A stretch of 64,000 bases of DNA, taken from assembly GCF_003610535.1 (NCBI RefSeq), contig NZ_RAPN01000001.1:1971320-2035319 (forward strand). Reading direction: 5' to 3'. This DNA comes from Mangrovibacterium diazotrophicum (GTDB lineage: Bacteria > Bacteroidota > Bacteroidia > Bacteroidales > Prolixibacteraceae). Under the pieces are notes generated by a model. The model did no database searches, was not told the DNA's origin, and worked only from the letters and a program-made list of their open reading frames with translations. Position 1 is the stretch's first letter. Each line of letters starts with the position of its first letter. Of the stretch, positions 1 to 9,552 are shown piece after piece. Both the position numbers and the translations under genes were made by a program.

Positions 1-140
1 CCTTGGTTGTTACGACCGCCGGACTTTTGAACGGGCTTCAACAATGATTTTTCAGGCGTTGATGCAGTAATCGTATCAAAGGCACCAATAATTTTGTGCC
101 GTTGACCCGGAGTAACTGGTTTTAATTTTCTTACTGCCAT
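1..140 (-). CDS. rplB: 50S ribosomal protein L2, N-terminal part only
   Basis: Only the first 46 codons lie in the window; the gene continues past base 1. The product starts [16 protein letters not shown] and includes a KSGGRNNQG stretch, the conserved beginning of L2, which organises the 23S rRNA peptidyl-transferase region. It is the last visible gene of the minus-strand ribosomal operon, 9 bases after rplW, in the standard S10 order. The start is at 138-140. The identification rests on the N-terminus and synteny. Confidence 0.93.
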   Translation of the reverse strand, partial: MAVRKLKPVTPGQRHKIIGAFDTITASTPEKSLLKPVQKSGGRNNQ

Positions 141-149
141 TTCTATTTA

Positions 150-440
150 TTATATATTACTATAAAAGTCAATTGCATCTCCTTCAACCAATGTTACAAC
201 TGCTTTTTTAAACGCAGCTGTGCGACCGCTGATAACACCACCTTTTGTATAACGGCTTTTGTTTTTACCGCCATAAACCATGGTATTAACCGCAGCTACA
301 TTAACATTATAAAGAGCTTCAACCGCTTTTTTAATTTCTAGCTTGTTAGCATCTTTTTTGACGATAAAACCATAACGGTTCAGGCTTTCGCCTTGTGCCG
401 TCATCTTTTCCGTCACGATGGGTTTAATTAAAATATTCAT
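150..440 (-). CDS. rplW: 50S ribosomal protein L23
   Basis: The 96-residue product has the L23 signature near the N-terminus (ILIKPIVTEKMT) and the KLEIKKAVEALYNVNVAAVN core. L23 lies at the peptide exit tunnel and docks trigger factor and SRP. Length is normal for the family. It sits between rplD (12 bases upstream) and rplB in the S10 cluster, so it is surely co-transcribed. There is no Shine-Dalgarno sequence, as usual in Bacteroidota. Confidence 0.97.
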   Translation of the reverse strand: MNILIKPIVTEKMTAQGESLNRYGFIVKKDANKLEIKKAVEALYNVNVAAVNTMVYGGKNKSRYTKGGVISGRTAAFKKAVVTLVEGDAIDFYSNI

Positions 441-452
441 TTTTTATCCCCC

Positions 453-1082
453 TTAAATCTTAAATTGTTCCTCAATCTTACCAAGTGAACTTTCCAACAA
501 AACAACTTTGCCAGCGTTCATGATTTGATAAGTAGTTAATTCAGAAGCAGTTACAACAGAAACACCCTCTAAATTTCTGGAGGACAAATATATGTTTTTA
601 TTTTGTTCTGGTAAAACGAAAATCAACTTTTTATCGTTAATTTTCAGATTGTTGCTGATTGAAACAATTTCCTTTGTTTTCGGAGCTTCCAGTACAAAAT
701 CTTCCAGAATCAGAATATTGCTGCCTTGAGCTTTGTAAGTCAATGCTGATTTACGTGCCAATGCTTTAACTTTCTTATTCAATTTGAAGTCGTAGTTGCG
801 AGGACGAGGACCGAATACACGACCACCACCACGGAACAACGGAGATTTGATGCTACCTGCACGGGCACCACCTGTACCTTTTTGTTTTTTAATTTTCTTG
901 GTACTTCCGGCAATCTCACCGCGCTCTTTTGCTTTGTGAGTCCCTTGACGTTGTGCTGCCAAAAATTGTTTTACATCCAAGTAAATGGCATGGTCGTTGG
1001 GCTCAACACCGAAGATCTGGTCGCTCAATACAACTGATCTTCCGGTTTCTTTTCCGGCTGTATTTAATACTTGTACTTCCAT
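453..1082 (-). CDS. rplD: 50S ribosomal protein L4
   Basis: The 209-residue protein has the L4 core with the rRNA-binding loop ([30 protein letters not shown]) that reaches into the exit tunnel. Its start codon overlaps the rplC stop by one base (TAATG at 1080-1084 on the complement), implying translational coupling. In enterobacteria L4 represses the S10 operon; no matching leader is evident here because the promoter lies far upstream, before rpsL. Confidence 0.97.
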   Translation of the reverse strand: MEVQVLNTAGKETGRSVVLSDQIFGVEPNDHAIYLDVKQFLAAQRQGTHKAKERGEIAGSTKKIKKQKGTGGARAGSIKSPLFRGGGRVFGPRPRNYDFKLNKKVKALARKSALTYKAQGSNILILEDFVLEAPKTKEIVSISNNLKINDKKLIFVLPEQNKNIYLSSRNLEGVSVVTASELTTYQIMNAGKVVLLESSLGKIEEQFKI

Positions 1083-1699
1083 TACTGATAAATAATTACG
1101 GTTGAACCTTTTGCTCCCGGAATTGAACCTTTTACGATCAACAGGTTTGATTCAGGGATTACTTTCAATACTTTCAGGTTTTGAACTGTTTTGTTGTTAC
1201 CACCAGTGCGACCAGCCATACGCATACCTTTGAATACGCGAGATGGGTAAGAAGATGCACCGATAGAACCTGGAGCACGCAGACGGTTGTGCTGACCGTG
1301 AGTAGACTGACCCACACCACCGAAATTGTGACGTTTAACAACACCTTGGAAACCTTTACCTTTGGTAACACCTGTGATGTCAACCCAGCTCTCTGCGTTA
1401 ATTACATCAACAGTAATGGTATCGCCGAGCTTATACTCGCCGTCAAAATCACGAAACTCGACTACGTCACGTTTTGGTTCTGTGTTTGCTTTTTGGAAGT
1501 GACCGAACTCAGCTTTGCTGGTGTTCTTTTCTTTTTTACTTCCGAAGCCAACTTGTACCGCTTCGTAACCATCGGTTTCTACCGTTTTCACTTGTGTAAC
1601 AACACAAGGACCGGCTTCAATCACAGTGCATGGAATATTTTTTCCCTCAACACTGAATACGGAAGTCATTCCGATTTTTTTACCGATTAATCCTGTCAT
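1082..1699 (-). CDS. rplC: 50S ribosomal protein L3
   Basis: The 205-residue protein begins [15 protein letters not shown] and carries the central L3 loop with [16 protein letters not shown] and [20 protein letters not shown], which approaches the peptidyl-transferase centre. Length is typical. It lies 21 bases after rpsJ and overlaps rplD by one base. Long open frames on the opposite strand (for example 1181-1690) are shadows of this gene's codon bias. Confidence 0.97.
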   Translation of the reverse strand: MTGLIGKKIGMTSVFSVEGKNIPCTVIEAGPCVVTQVKTVETDGYEAVQVGFGSKKEKNTSKAEFGHFQKANTEPKRDVVEFRDFDGEYKLGDTITVDVINAESWVDITGVTKGKGFQGVVKRHNFGGVGQSTHGQHNRLRAPGSIGASSYPSRVFKGMRMAGRTGGNNKTVQNLKVLKVIPESNLLIVKGSIPGAKGSTVIIYQ

Positions 1700-1720
1700 T
1701 TTTTTCTTTTTTACAGGTTA

Positions 1721-2026
1721 TCAAACTTTAATTTCTACTTCAACGCCACTAGGTAATTCTAATTTCATCAGGGCGTCGATGGTTTTTGCTGTAGAGCTGT
1801 AAATGTCAATCAAACGTTTGTAAGAAGACAACTGGAATTGCTCACGTGATTTTTTGTTCACGAAAGTTGAACGCAACACTGTGAAAACACGTTTGTGTGT
1901 AGGGAGCGGAATAGGTCCGCTCACTACAGCACCAGTAGTTTTTACAGTCTTAACGATCTTTTCAGCCGACTTGTCAACCAAGTTGTGATCATACGATTTC
2001 AGCTTAATTCTGATCTTTTGACTCAT
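1721..2026 (-). CDS. rpsJ: 30S ribosomal protein S10
   Basis: The 101-residue product begins [20 protein letters not shown] and contains [17 protein letters not shown], diagnostic for S10/NusE. It works in the 30S head and, free, in NusB-dependent antitermination. It follows fusA by 23 bases with no tuf gene in between, so the str and S10 operons are fused here, a common Bacteroidota arrangement. Confidence 0.97.
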   Translation of the reverse strand: MSQKIRIKLKSYDHNLVDKSAEKIVKTVKTTGAVVSGPIPLPTHKRVFTVLRSTFVNKKSREQFQLSSYKRLIDIYSSTAKTIDALMKLELPSGVEVEIKV

Positions 2027-2049
2027 AATGAGATGAATAAAAAATTATT

Positions 2050-4158
2050 TTATAATAATTCTGCTTTACCTTTCAATTCCTCCAATACGGCAACAGCCAA
2101 CTGACGTGGCACTTCTTCGTAGTGAGAGAAAGTCATAGACGATGTTGCGCGACCTGAAGACAGTGTACGCAATGTAGTCACGTAACCGAAGATTTCTGAC
2201 AGAGGCACAGTTGCTTTAATTAAACGCGCACCTGATTTCTCTTCCATACCTGAAACGTTACCACGACGGCGGTTCAAGTCACCGATGATATCACCCATGT
2301 ATTCTTCAGGAGTTACGATCTCTGCTTTCATCATTGGCTCAAGCAATTTTGGTCCAGCTTGCGATGCAGCTGATTTGAATGCTTGACGAGCACAAATTTC
2401 GAATGACAATTGGTCAGAGTCCACCGCGTGGAACGAACCGTCCAGCAATTCTACTTTCAAGCTGTCCAGCGTAAAGCCAGCCAACGGACCGTTCACCATT
2501 GCTGATTCGAAACCTTTTTGTACTGAAGGGATGAATTCGCGAGGAATACGACCACCAGTTACAGAGTTGATGAAAGTTAAACCTTCTTTACCTTCGTCTG
2601 CAGGACCAACCTTAACGATGATATCGGCGAATTTACCACGACCACCAGATTGTTTTTTGTATACTTCACGTAACTGAACTTCCTTGCTAACGGCTTCTTT
2701 GTAGGCAACCTGAGGTTTACCCTGGTTACATTCTACTTTGAATTCGCGTTTCAGACGGTCGATGATGATCTCCAAGTGAAGCTCACCCATACCACGAATT
2801 ACAGTTTGACCTGTTTCTTCGTCAGTGTTTACTTTGAAAGTTGGATCTTCTTCAGCCAATTTAGCCAATCCGAGTCCCAACTTGTCCATATCTTTTTGAG
2901 TTTTTGGCTCAATAGCGATACCGATTACCGGTTCCGGGAAGTCCATTGATTCCAATGCTACCGGGTGATCCAAATCAGACAATGTATCACCGGTACGGAT
3001 ATCTTTGAAACCAACCGCAGCACAGATGTCACCAGCTTCAATCAGGTCACGTGGGTTTTGCTTGTTAGAGTGCATTTGGAACAAACGTGAAATACGCTCT
3101 TTTTTACCTGTACGTGAGTTGTAAACTGAATCACCTGCGTTCAGAACACCTGAATAAACACGGATGAAGCACAAACGACCTACATAAGGGTCAGTTGCGA
3201 TTTTGAACGCCAAACCAGCCAAAGGTTCGCTCACATCCGGGTTACGCATTACTTCTTTACCAGTCTCGATGTCGATACCTTTAATCTGACCGTTATCCAA
3301 TGGGCTAGGCAGGAATTCGCAAACTGCATCCAACAAACGTTGAACACCTTTGTTTTTGAATGCTGAACCACACATCATCGGAACAATCAAACCTTGGATT
3401 GTAGCTTTACGGATAACCGGGATCAAATCTTCAGCTGTAATAGAATCCGGATCTTCGAAGAAACGTTCCATTAAAGCTTCGTCCAATACAGCAACTTCTT
3501 CAATCAAATTAGCGCGGTATTCAGCCGCTTGCTCTTCCATATCAGCTGGAATATCTTGAATTTCGAAAGTTGAACCGTTATCACCTTGATCAGTATAAAC
3601 GATTGCTTTATTTTCCAACAAGTCGATTACTCCCAGGAAGCTTTCTTCTGCACCGATTGGAATTTGCACAGGAACCGGGTTTGCACCCAATTTAGTTTTT
3701 ACCTGTGAAACTACATCGAAAAAGTCAGCACCTGAACGGTCCATTTTATTAACGAAACCAATACGAGGTACACCGTACTTTTCAGCTTGACGCCATACAG
3801 TTTCTGACTGAGCTTCTACACCACCAACAGCACAGAACAAAGCTACAGCACCGTCCAATACACGCAATGAACGCTCTACCTCAACAGTAAAGTCAACGTG
3901 TCCCGGAGTATCGATGATGTTGATCTGGTGTTGAATATCCTGGTACTTCCAGAACGTAGTAGTAGCAGCAGAAGTGATGGTAATACCACGTTCTTGCTCT
4001 TGCTCCATCCAGTCCATAGTAGCAGCACCATCATGTACTTCACCAATACGGTGAGTCAGACCTGTGTAATACAGAACCCGCTCAGTCGTTGTTGTCTTAC
4101 CGGCATCGATGTGAGCCATGATACCGATATTCCTTACATATTTTAGATCTCTAGCCAT
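2050..4158 (-). CDS. fusA: Translation elongation factor G (canonical)
   Basis: The 702-residue translocase has an intact GTPase centre: P-loop AHIDAGKT at 15-22, switch I ERGIT near 57-60, DTPGH at 83-87 with the catalytic His, and NKMD at 137-140. Domains II-V follow at normal lengths, including [12 protein letters not shown] of domain IV. It catalyses GTP-driven tRNA/mRNA translocation. It sits between rpsG and rpsJ. It is the standard copy; a second, divergent EF-G lies at 10900-13056. Confidence 0.98.
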   Translation of the reverse strand: MARDLKYVRNIGIMAHIDAGKTTTTERVLYYTGLTHRIGEVHDGAATMDWMEQEQERGITITSAATTTFWKYQDIQHQINIIDTPGHVDFTVEVERSLRVLDGAVALFCAVGGVEAQSETVWRQAEKYGVPRIGFVNKMDRSGADFFDVVSQVKTKLGANPVPVQIPIGAEESFLGVIDLLENKAIVYTDQGDNGSTFEIQDIPADMEEQAAEYRANLIEEVAVLDEALMERFFEDPDSITAEDLIPVIRKATIQGLIVPMMCGSAFKNKGVQRLLDAVCEFLPSPLDNGQIKGIDIETGKEVMRNPDVSEPLAGLAFKIATDPYVGRLCFIRVYSGVLNAGDSVYNSRTGKKERISRLFQMHSNKQNPRDLIEAGDICAAVGFKDIRTGDTLSDLDHPVALESMDFPEPVIGIAIEPKTQKDMDKLGLGLAKLAEEDPTFKVNTDEETGQTVIRGMGELHLEIIIDRLKREFKVECNQGKPQVAYKEAVSKEVQLREVYKKQSGGRGKFADIIVKVGPADEGKEGLTFINSVTGGRIPREFIPSVQKGFESAMVNGPLAGFTLDSLKVELLDGSFHAVDSDQLSFEICARQAFKSAASQAGPKLLEPMMKAEIVTPEEYMGDIIGDLNRRRGNVSGMEEKSGARLIKATVPLSEIFGYVTTLRTLSSGRATSSMTFSHYEEVPRQLAVAVLEELKGKAELL

Positions 4159-4193
4159 GTTTACCTATTTTTATATATTGTGCTATCTCTTAA

Positions 4194-4670
4194 TTAAAAA
4201 CGGAAGTGAGCAAATGCACGGTTTGCTTCGGCCATACGGTGAGTTTCTTCTTTCTTCTTGAAAGCACCACCTTCTTCGTTGTACGCGGCTTGAATTTCAG
4301 CAGCCAATTTATCAGCCATTGATTTGCCTGAGCGTTTACGTGCAAATAAGATCAAGTTTTTAATTGAGATAGAAACTTTGCGTTCCGGACGGATTTCCAT
4401 TGGAACCTGGAAAGTTGCACCACCTACACGGCGGCTTTTTACTTCGACAGCCGGAGTTACATTCTCCAAAGCTTTTTTCCACACATCAAGTGGAGCGACT
4501 TCGTCGTTTTTCATACGGTTTTCAACGATAGTCAATGCATCGTAGAAAATTCCGTAAGCGATCGATTTCTTACCGTCGATCATCAAGTCATTTACAAAAC
4601 GTGTTACAAGAACGTCGTTAAATTTTGGATCAGGAAGAGTGATCCGCTTCTTTGGTTTTGCTTTTCTCAT
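4194..4670 (-). CDS. rpsG: 30S ribosomal protein S7
   Basis: The 158-residue protein starts [17 protein letters not shown] and contains [20 protein letters not shown] and a C-terminal [12 protein letters not shown], all typical of S7, which nucleates assembly of the 30S head and contacts E-site tRNA. It lies 35 bases before fusA and 115 bases after rpsL. That longer spacer is in the place where E. coli S7 binds its own mRNA. Confidence 0.97.
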   Translation of the reverse strand: MRKAKPKKRITLPDPKFNDVLVTRFVNDLMIDGKKSIAYGIFYDALTIVENRMKNDEVAPLDVWKKALENVTPAVEVKSRRVGGATFQVPMEIRPERKVSISIKNLILFARKRSGKSMADKLAAEIQAAYNEEGGAFKKKEETHRMAEANRAFAHFRF

Positions 4671-4785
4671 TGCAATTTTTCTTTAGTGTTATTCGAATTG
4701 GTTGTGACTAAAATTGAGCTTCAGTTCCCCAGGCCTCTCCCGGATCATTTACTCAACCAAACCACTAAAACTCTACTCTATCAAA
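4671..4785 (-). other. rpsL-rpsG intercistronic spacer, possible S7 target
   Basis: This is the longest spacer inside the ribosomal operon (115 bases; the others visible are at most 35). On the minus strand a TTGAG segment just after the rpsL stop can pair with a CTCAA segment about 40 bases on, around a GC-rich centre. In E. coli the equivalent spacer holds the S7 autoregulatory site. The position matches; any binding function is inference. Confidence 0.25.
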
Positions 4786-5166
4786 TTATTTCGCTGCTTT
4801 AGGACGTTTAGCACCATACTTAGAGCGACGTTGTGTACGGTTGGCAACACCGGCCGTATCCAAAGCACCGCGAATTAAGTGGTAACGTACCCCTGGTAAG
4901 TCTTTCACACGACCACCACGTACCAAAACGATAGAGTGTTCTTGAAGGTTATGACCTTCTCCCGGAATGTAAGCATTCACTTCTTTTCCGTTTGTCAAAC
5001 GAACACGAGCTACTTTACGCATAGCCGAGTTCGGTTTTTTAGGAGTTGTAGTGTACACACGCACACATACGCCCCTTCTCTGCGGGCAAGAATCCAATGC
5101 AGGAGATTTACTCTTTACTACATTTGATTGTCTTCCCTTTCTAACTAACTGCTGAATTGTAGGCAT
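4786..5166 (-). CDS. rpsL: 30S ribosomal protein S12
   Basis: The 126-residue decoding-centre protein contains [36 protein letters not shown] and [15 protein letters not shown]. The lysines in PKKPNSA and RVKDLPG that mutate in streptomycin resistance are wild type. It is the first gene of the fused str-S10 operon, followed by rpsG and fusA. A -7-like box lies about 120 bases upstream of its start. Confidence 0.97.
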   Translation of the reverse strand: MPTIQQLVRKGRQSNVVKSKSPALDSCPQRRGVCVRVYTTTPKKPNSAMRKVARVRLTNGKEVNAYIPGEGHNLQEHSIVLVRGGRVKDLPGVRYHLIRGALDTAGVANRTQRRSKYGAKRPKAAK

Positions 5167-5287
5167 ACAACTATTTAATTTATAATAATTAAGTTTCTAC
5201 TTTTAAAGACTGTAAAAGCCCTGATTTTTCGACTAATACAATCACAAATTCGTTCGCATTTGGATAGAACCCTCCAAAAACGGTTGG

Positions 5288-5316
5288 CAAAAGTACTAAT
5301 TTTCAACAAAGAACAA
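5288..5316 (-). promoter_or_regulatory. Candidate promoter of the rpsL-S10 operon
   Basis: On the minus strand TACTTTTG (5288-5295) matches the Bacteroidota -7 consensus TAnnTTTG exactly. A TTG (5314-5316) stands 18 bases upstream as a possible -33 element; the usual spacing is 19-21. It would give a leader of roughly 115 bases before rpsL. It is a motif match only. Confidence 0.5.
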
Positions 5317-5372
5317 TAGCTTTTCCTACTGTTTTTTGATATTTTTTAGAAAATTCTTAATTGGGTATCAGG

Positions 5373-6680
5373 CTAATCCATGACTTTGGACCTGAGAAGC
5401 GACTTGATTGGGTTAAAGAAACGCTGGATCAACCGGAGGTCTTCGGTAATAATTTCCGCGTCTCCCTTCATCTCCTGGCTAAACACCAACGGAATGTGAT
5501 AGTTGGTTTCCAGGTTTTGCGGAAGTTCTATTTCGGCAATGTAATTATCGTTGGACGGAACCAGTGAGATCGATTTGACAACTCCCTTCACCATACCATA
5601 TTCCATGTAGGGGAAATTATCAAACTGAATATTTACCTGCTGCCCGGGTTTTACTTTACCGGCACCAAGCAGCGGCAAACTAACCCGGCCAATAATCCGG
5701 CTTTCGTGGAAAGGCACAACCGTAAATACAATTTCGTCGGTTTTCACCTGCTGGTTCTTGCTCCAATAATTGGTAAACGTCACTTTGCCATCAATTGGCG
5801 TTTGCAGTACGAACGCTTTAAACCAATAGTCGAGCCGGCTCTTTAGAATATTGTTCGATTCAATAATTTCAGTTTGAAGCTTTTGCTTTTGATCTTCATA
5901 CTCCTTCTGCGCGCCAATCACATCCTGCTCCAGCTCAATGATATCTTTCTGTGTTTCGGCCAAACTTGTGCGCAATTCATTAAAACTGTACTTCTTTTGC
6001 AACATGGCCGATTCCGACGCTTTGTAATCAACCAACGAAAGCACTTCTTTTTTATACAAAACTGAATCGCGCTGAAATTGCTCCATCGCAATATGATACT
6101 CATTCTCCAGGATCTGGCGTTGACTCCACAAGCGATCGTAATAAATACGCTGCATTCGAACTTGCTGCTCCAGCGACTTCACTTTCTGCGGATAAAATCC
6201 TAAGCGAATGAAACTGATGTAATTATTATACAAGCGCAAGAACGAAGAATAATCCGACTGAATGTCACCCAAACGGTAATCCGGAGTTAATACCTTATAA
6301 TATATCGTATCAAATGAAATCAGGAAACGGTCTACACCAGTGAGCGCTTCTTTCAACATTAAAACGTCGTCGTAATTGGCAGCATTCTCCAAAATAGCGA
6401 TCACATCACCCCGCTCTACCGTATCTTTATCATCAACCAAAAGATGATCGATACGCCCCGTGGTACGGGCGACAATATGCGCCGGCGGATTCTCGGAAAG
6501 CACAACAACTCTGGCCCGAATGATATCCGGATAATGGAACAACCAGCTACCGAGCACCAGCAACAACAGAAAGATCAACAGAGCTGTCTGTCCGCTGCGT
6601 AGTAACCACGAGGGCGATTTGCCGATGATTTCCTGAACCTCATCGCTGCGCGTAATATTATGTCCGTCGTGTCTTGGCAT
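5373..6680 (-). CDS. HlyD-family membrane fusion protein (exporter adaptor)
   Basis: The 435-residue protein has one N-terminal membrane anchor (about residues 28-48, TALLIFLLLLVLGSWLFHYP), a biotinyl-lipoyl-like half (IVARTTGRIDHLLVDDKD), a long predicted coiled-coil hairpin (about 150-270) and a C-terminal beta-barrel region. This is the layout of adaptors that bridge an ABC exporter to the outer membrane. It starts 4 bases after the C39 ABC exporter stop, so the two form one unit. No TolC-like gene is next to it. Confidence 0.9.
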   Translation of the reverse strand: MPRHDGHNITRSDEVQEIIGKSPSWLLRSGQTALLIFLLLLVLGSWLFHYPDIIRARVVVLSENPPAHIVARTTGRIDHLLVDDKDTVERGDVIAILENAANYDDVLMLKEALTGVDRFLISFDTIYYKVLTPDYRLGDIQSDYSSFLRLYNNYISFIRLGFYPQKVKSLEQQVRMQRIYYDRLWSQRQILENEYHIAMEQFQRDSVLYKKEVLSLVDYKASESAMLQKKYSFNELRTSLAETQKDIIELEQDVIGAQKEYEDQKQKLQTEIIESNNILKSRLDYWFKAFVLQTPIDGKVTFTNYWSKNQQVKTDEIVFTVVPFHESRIIGRVSLPLLGAGKVKPGQQVNIQFDNFPYMEYGMVKGVVKSISLVPSNDNYIAEIELPQNLETNYHIPLVFSQEMKGDAEIITEDLRLIQRFFNPIKSLLRSKVMD

Positions 6681-6684
6681 TCAA

Positions 6685-8874
6685 TTAACTTCCGAGTTCC
6701 AATTGGTTTTTCACTAAATTATAATAGGCTCCGCGTTTGGCGGTCAATTCTTCATGATTTCCGAGCTCGATGATTTCACCGCGCTCAAGCACAACAATCT
6801 GGTCAGCATTTTTCACCGTACTTAACCTGTGCGCCACCACAATTACCGTTTTGCCCTGATAAATCTCGTTCAGGTTTTCCATGATCACTTTTTCGTTGTT
6901 AGCGTCCAAAGCATTGGTCGCCTCATCGAAAAACAGGTAATCGGGATTCTTATAGATTACACGGGCGATCAAAATACGCTGCTTCTGCCCCTGACTCAAA
7001 CCGTGACCATCTTGTCCAATTTTTGTATTAAAGCCAAGAGGCAATCGCTCGATTAGATCCATCAGGTTAGCCATCTTGGCGGCAAACAGCAAACGCTGTT
7101 TATCCAACCGCTCTACACCAACGGCAATGTTGGAGGTAATCGTATCCGAAAAGATAAATCCATCCTGCATCACGGCGCCGACTTTGGTACGCCACCACTG
7201 TTGCGAGAAATTTTGCAGATCGGTCTCGCCTACCCTGATCTTTCCGTCAACCGGAGGATAGAACCCAAGCAGCAACTTCACCAACGTAGTTTTACCGCTA
7301 CCGCTGGTACCAACAATTGCCGTGATCTTATTATCAGGTATCGTCAAATTGATACGATCAAGCACCTTGGGCGAGTGGGGACCTTCATACTGGAAAACCA
7401 CATTTTCGAGATACAGTGTTTTATCCAGCGGCATGGTATTCAGCAAAGGCTTATCTTTCTCTTCTTCTTCTTTCTTATTATGAATTTCGCCCAAACGCTC
7501 CAAACTAATTTTAGCCTCCTGCGCAAGGTGCATAAAATTAATGAGCTCATTCAGTGGACTGTTCATCTGCCCAATAATAAATTGAACAGCCAACATCATC
7601 CCCAGTGTCATATCACCATTTAACACAGCCATGGCCGCTACAACAGTGATTAATATGTTTTTGGTTTGGTTGACGAAAACAGATCCCGCCTGCTGATACT
7701 GATCAACAGACAGATTTTGCACATTCACCCTGAACAGACGGGCCTGTATTCGTTCCCACTCCCAGCGTTTCTGCTTTTCAAAATTATTCAGTTTAATTTC
7801 CTGCATTCCGTTGATCAGCTGAATCAGCATACTTTGATTGTCGGCCATTTGCGAGAACCGTTTGTAATCGAGTTCCCGGCGTTTCCGCATAAACAGCCAC
7901 ACCCAAAAAATATAAAGCAAAGAACCGATCAAAAAGATTAACAGAATTACCCAGCTATAGATTGCCAAAACAATGGCGAAGACAGACAAACTAATGACTG
8001 AAAACAACACCCCTAGGGTTTGTGTCGTCAAAAATCGCTCAATGCGCCGGTGATCCTGAATACGCTGCATCAGGTCGCCTATCATTTTGGTATCGAAAAA
8101 GCCGATTGGCAATTTCATCAACTTAATGAGGAAATCGGATATGATGGAAATATTAATCCGTGTTGAAATGTGTAGCAGGATCCAGGAACGAATAAACTCA
8201 ATCGACATCTGGCCAATGAAAAGAACCATTTGGGCAATCAACACCAGGTAAATGAAATCCAGATCCTGGTTATTGATACCAACATCAACCAAACTCTGTG
8301 TTAAAAACGGAAATATCAACTGGATGATACTTGCTGCCACCAGCCCTACGAGCAATTGCGATATCAGTCGTCGATGCGGACGCAGGTAGCGAAACAAAAA
8401 AGAGAAACCACCTTGCGGTTTCTTTTCATCTTCGCGTTCGTAAAAGGCAGGAGTTGGTTGCAACAACAGGCAAATCCCTTTGCTCACTCCGTCCTTGGCG
8501 GTTGCCAGCCAATGTTGTTTAAACTCGGCGTCGGTATATTTCACCAACCCGAAAGCCGGGTCGGCCACGTGCATTTTCCCCTTCCCGGCGTCGTACAAAA
8601 CCACAAAGTGATTCTGATCCCAGTGCACAACACAGGGCTTGGGCACATCTTTCACCAGTTGCTCAAAGGTGACCTTGGTTCCCATCGACCGCATGCCAAT
8701 CGCCTCAGCCGCGTCGCTAATCCCAAGCAACGAAACTCCTTCCCGTGAAATGTGTGATTGATCCCGAAGATAATCGAGCGGTATGCTTTTCCCGTAGAAT
8801 TTTGCAATCATTCGCAGGCAAGTTGGCCCACAGTCCATTGCATCAGGTTGTTTAAAATGAGGGAAACGGGACAT
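6685..8874 (-). CDS. C39 peptidase-containing ABC exporter (bacteriocin/peptide type)
   Basis: The start is placed at 8872-8874, giving 729 residues that begin MSRFPHFKQPDAMDCGPTC; the frame is open 25 codons further upstream, but the N-terminal C39 fold begins here. The peptidase has Cys in MDCGPTCLRM, His in DQNHFVVLYD and Asp in VADPAFG. A six-helix ABC membrane domain follows (about 170-450), then an ATPase with Walker A GTSGSGKT, signature LSQGQKQR and Walker B YLFFDEATNALD. Such exporters cleave double-glycine leader peptides during export. No precursor peptide gene is visible nearby. It forms a pair with the HlyD adaptor. Confidence 0.93.
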   Translation of the reverse strand: MSRFPHFKQPDAMDCGPTCLRMIAKFYGKSIPLDYLRDQSHISREGVSLLGISDAAEAIGMRSMGTKVTFEQLVKDVPKPCVVHWDQNHFVVLYDAGKGKMHVADPAFGLVKYTDAEFKQHWLATAKDGVSKGICLLLQPTPAFYEREDEKKPQGGFSFLFRYLRPHRRLISQLLVGLVAASIIQLIFPFLTQSLVDVGINNQDLDFIYLVLIAQMVLFIGQMSIEFIRSWILLHISTRINISIISDFLIKLMKLPIGFFDTKMIGDLMQRIQDHRRIERFLTTQTLGVLFSVISLSVFAIVLAIYSWVILLIFLIGSLLYIFWVWLFMRKRRELDYKRFSQMADNQSMLIQLINGMQEIKLNNFEKQKRWEWERIQARLFRVNVQNLSVDQYQQAGSVFVNQTKNILITVVAAMAVLNGDMTLGMMLAVQFIIGQMNSPLNELINFMHLAQEAKISLERLGEIHNKKEEEEKDKPLLNTMPLDKTLYLENVVFQYEGPHSPKVLDRINLTIPDNKITAIVGTSGSGKTTLVKLLLGFYPPVDGKIRVGETDLQNFSQQWWRTKVGAVMQDGFIFSDTITSNIAVGVERLDKQRLLFAAKMANLMDLIERLPLGFNTKIGQDGHGLSQGQKQRILIARVIYKNPDYLFFDEATNALDANNEKVIMENLNEIYQGKTVIVVAHRLSTVKNADQIVVLERGEIIELGNHEELTAKRGAYYNLVKNQLELGS

Positions 8875-9010
8875 ACACGCAGAGTTAATTGCAATAAATA
8901 TAGGGTGAAATAAAGCTCCCTCGACCACCACCCCCAACAACTTATCCACAAATCCCCGTTAATACCTTGAAAAACCGACCGACTTCAAGCCCTTTAAATT
9001 CAAATCGAAA

Positions 9011-9029
9011 TGGTATATTTGTAATACCA
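9011..9029 (+). promoter_or_regulatory. Promoter-like box inside a short inverted repeat, upstream of 9080
   Basis: TATATTTG (9014-9021) matches the Bacteroidota -7 consensus and lies inside a 6-bp inverted repeat, TGGTAT (9011-9016) and ATACCA (9024-9029). No clear -33 element is seen. The repeat could be an operator or chance in AT-rich DNA. Confidence 0.35.
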
Positions 9030-9079
9030 ATTATTCAACACCTACATCTGGATGCATTTGCTCCAGCCCGACCAAAGCA

Positions 9080-9484
9080 ATGGAAACGAAAGACGAAAAA
9101 GCAAAAGAAACAAAATTTACTTACGAATTCGACGAACAGACAGGCATTCTCTTCAAGTATTATTTCGGGCCCGTTAGTTTGAAATCGCTCACCTCCTCCT
9201 GGGACGATGCCATCGCAAAACAACTTATTCCCGCTAACACCAAAGGATTCATCCTCGACTACAGAAAAGGATCTTTGCAAATAGGATTGAATGAGTTCAC
9301 CGCAATTCCTGAATACTACAAATCTCACCCCGAAATCTTCGAAAACAAAAAGATAGCAATCATCGTCGACAAACCGAGAGAGATTGTTGTCCCCATGCTA
9401 GTCAGAGAACAAGATTCCGGCTACGAATCAAAGCCCTTTGCAACAGTGGAAGCAGCAAAGCAATGGATACTGGAGAGTCGGTAG
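9080..9484 (+). CDS. Small STAS/SpoIIAA-like protein of unknown function
   Basis: The 134-residue soluble protein has no signal peptide or membrane segment. The body alternates beta strands and helices (FTYEFDEQTGILFKYYFGPV, TKGFILDYRKGS, KKIAIIVDKPRE, FATVEAAKQWILES). This pattern, and the closing VEAAKQWI, resembles STAS/SpoIIAA-like proteins common in Bacteroidota. No catalytic motif is seen. It is divergent from the C39 exporter and convergent with ldhA; neither neighbour explains it. The fold call is tentative, but the gene looks real from codon use and its upstream -7 box. Confidence 0.75.
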   Translation: METKDEKAKETKFTYEFDEQTGILFKYYFGPVSLKSLTSSWDDAIAKQLIPANTKGFILDYRKGSLQIGLNEFTAIPEYYKSHPEIFENKKIAIIVDKPREIVVPMLVREQDSGYESKPFATVEAAKQWILESR

Positions 9485-9552
9485 TTACCCCAAACTACTC
9501 AACAGCCTCTCCATCCATTCCAACATGAAAAACCGCAAAAACAAGTGCTGTT

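Noticed and set aside
1181-1690. 169-codon plus-strand frame opposite rplC
   Set aside because: It lies wholly antisense to L3, and its Thr/Phe/Val-rich text is the mirror of L3 codon bias, without any domain.
5373-8874. HlyD-ABC pair as a multidrug or lipoprotein exporter
   Set aside because: The N-terminal C39 peptidase with intact Cys, His and Asp points to peptide export with leader cleavage.
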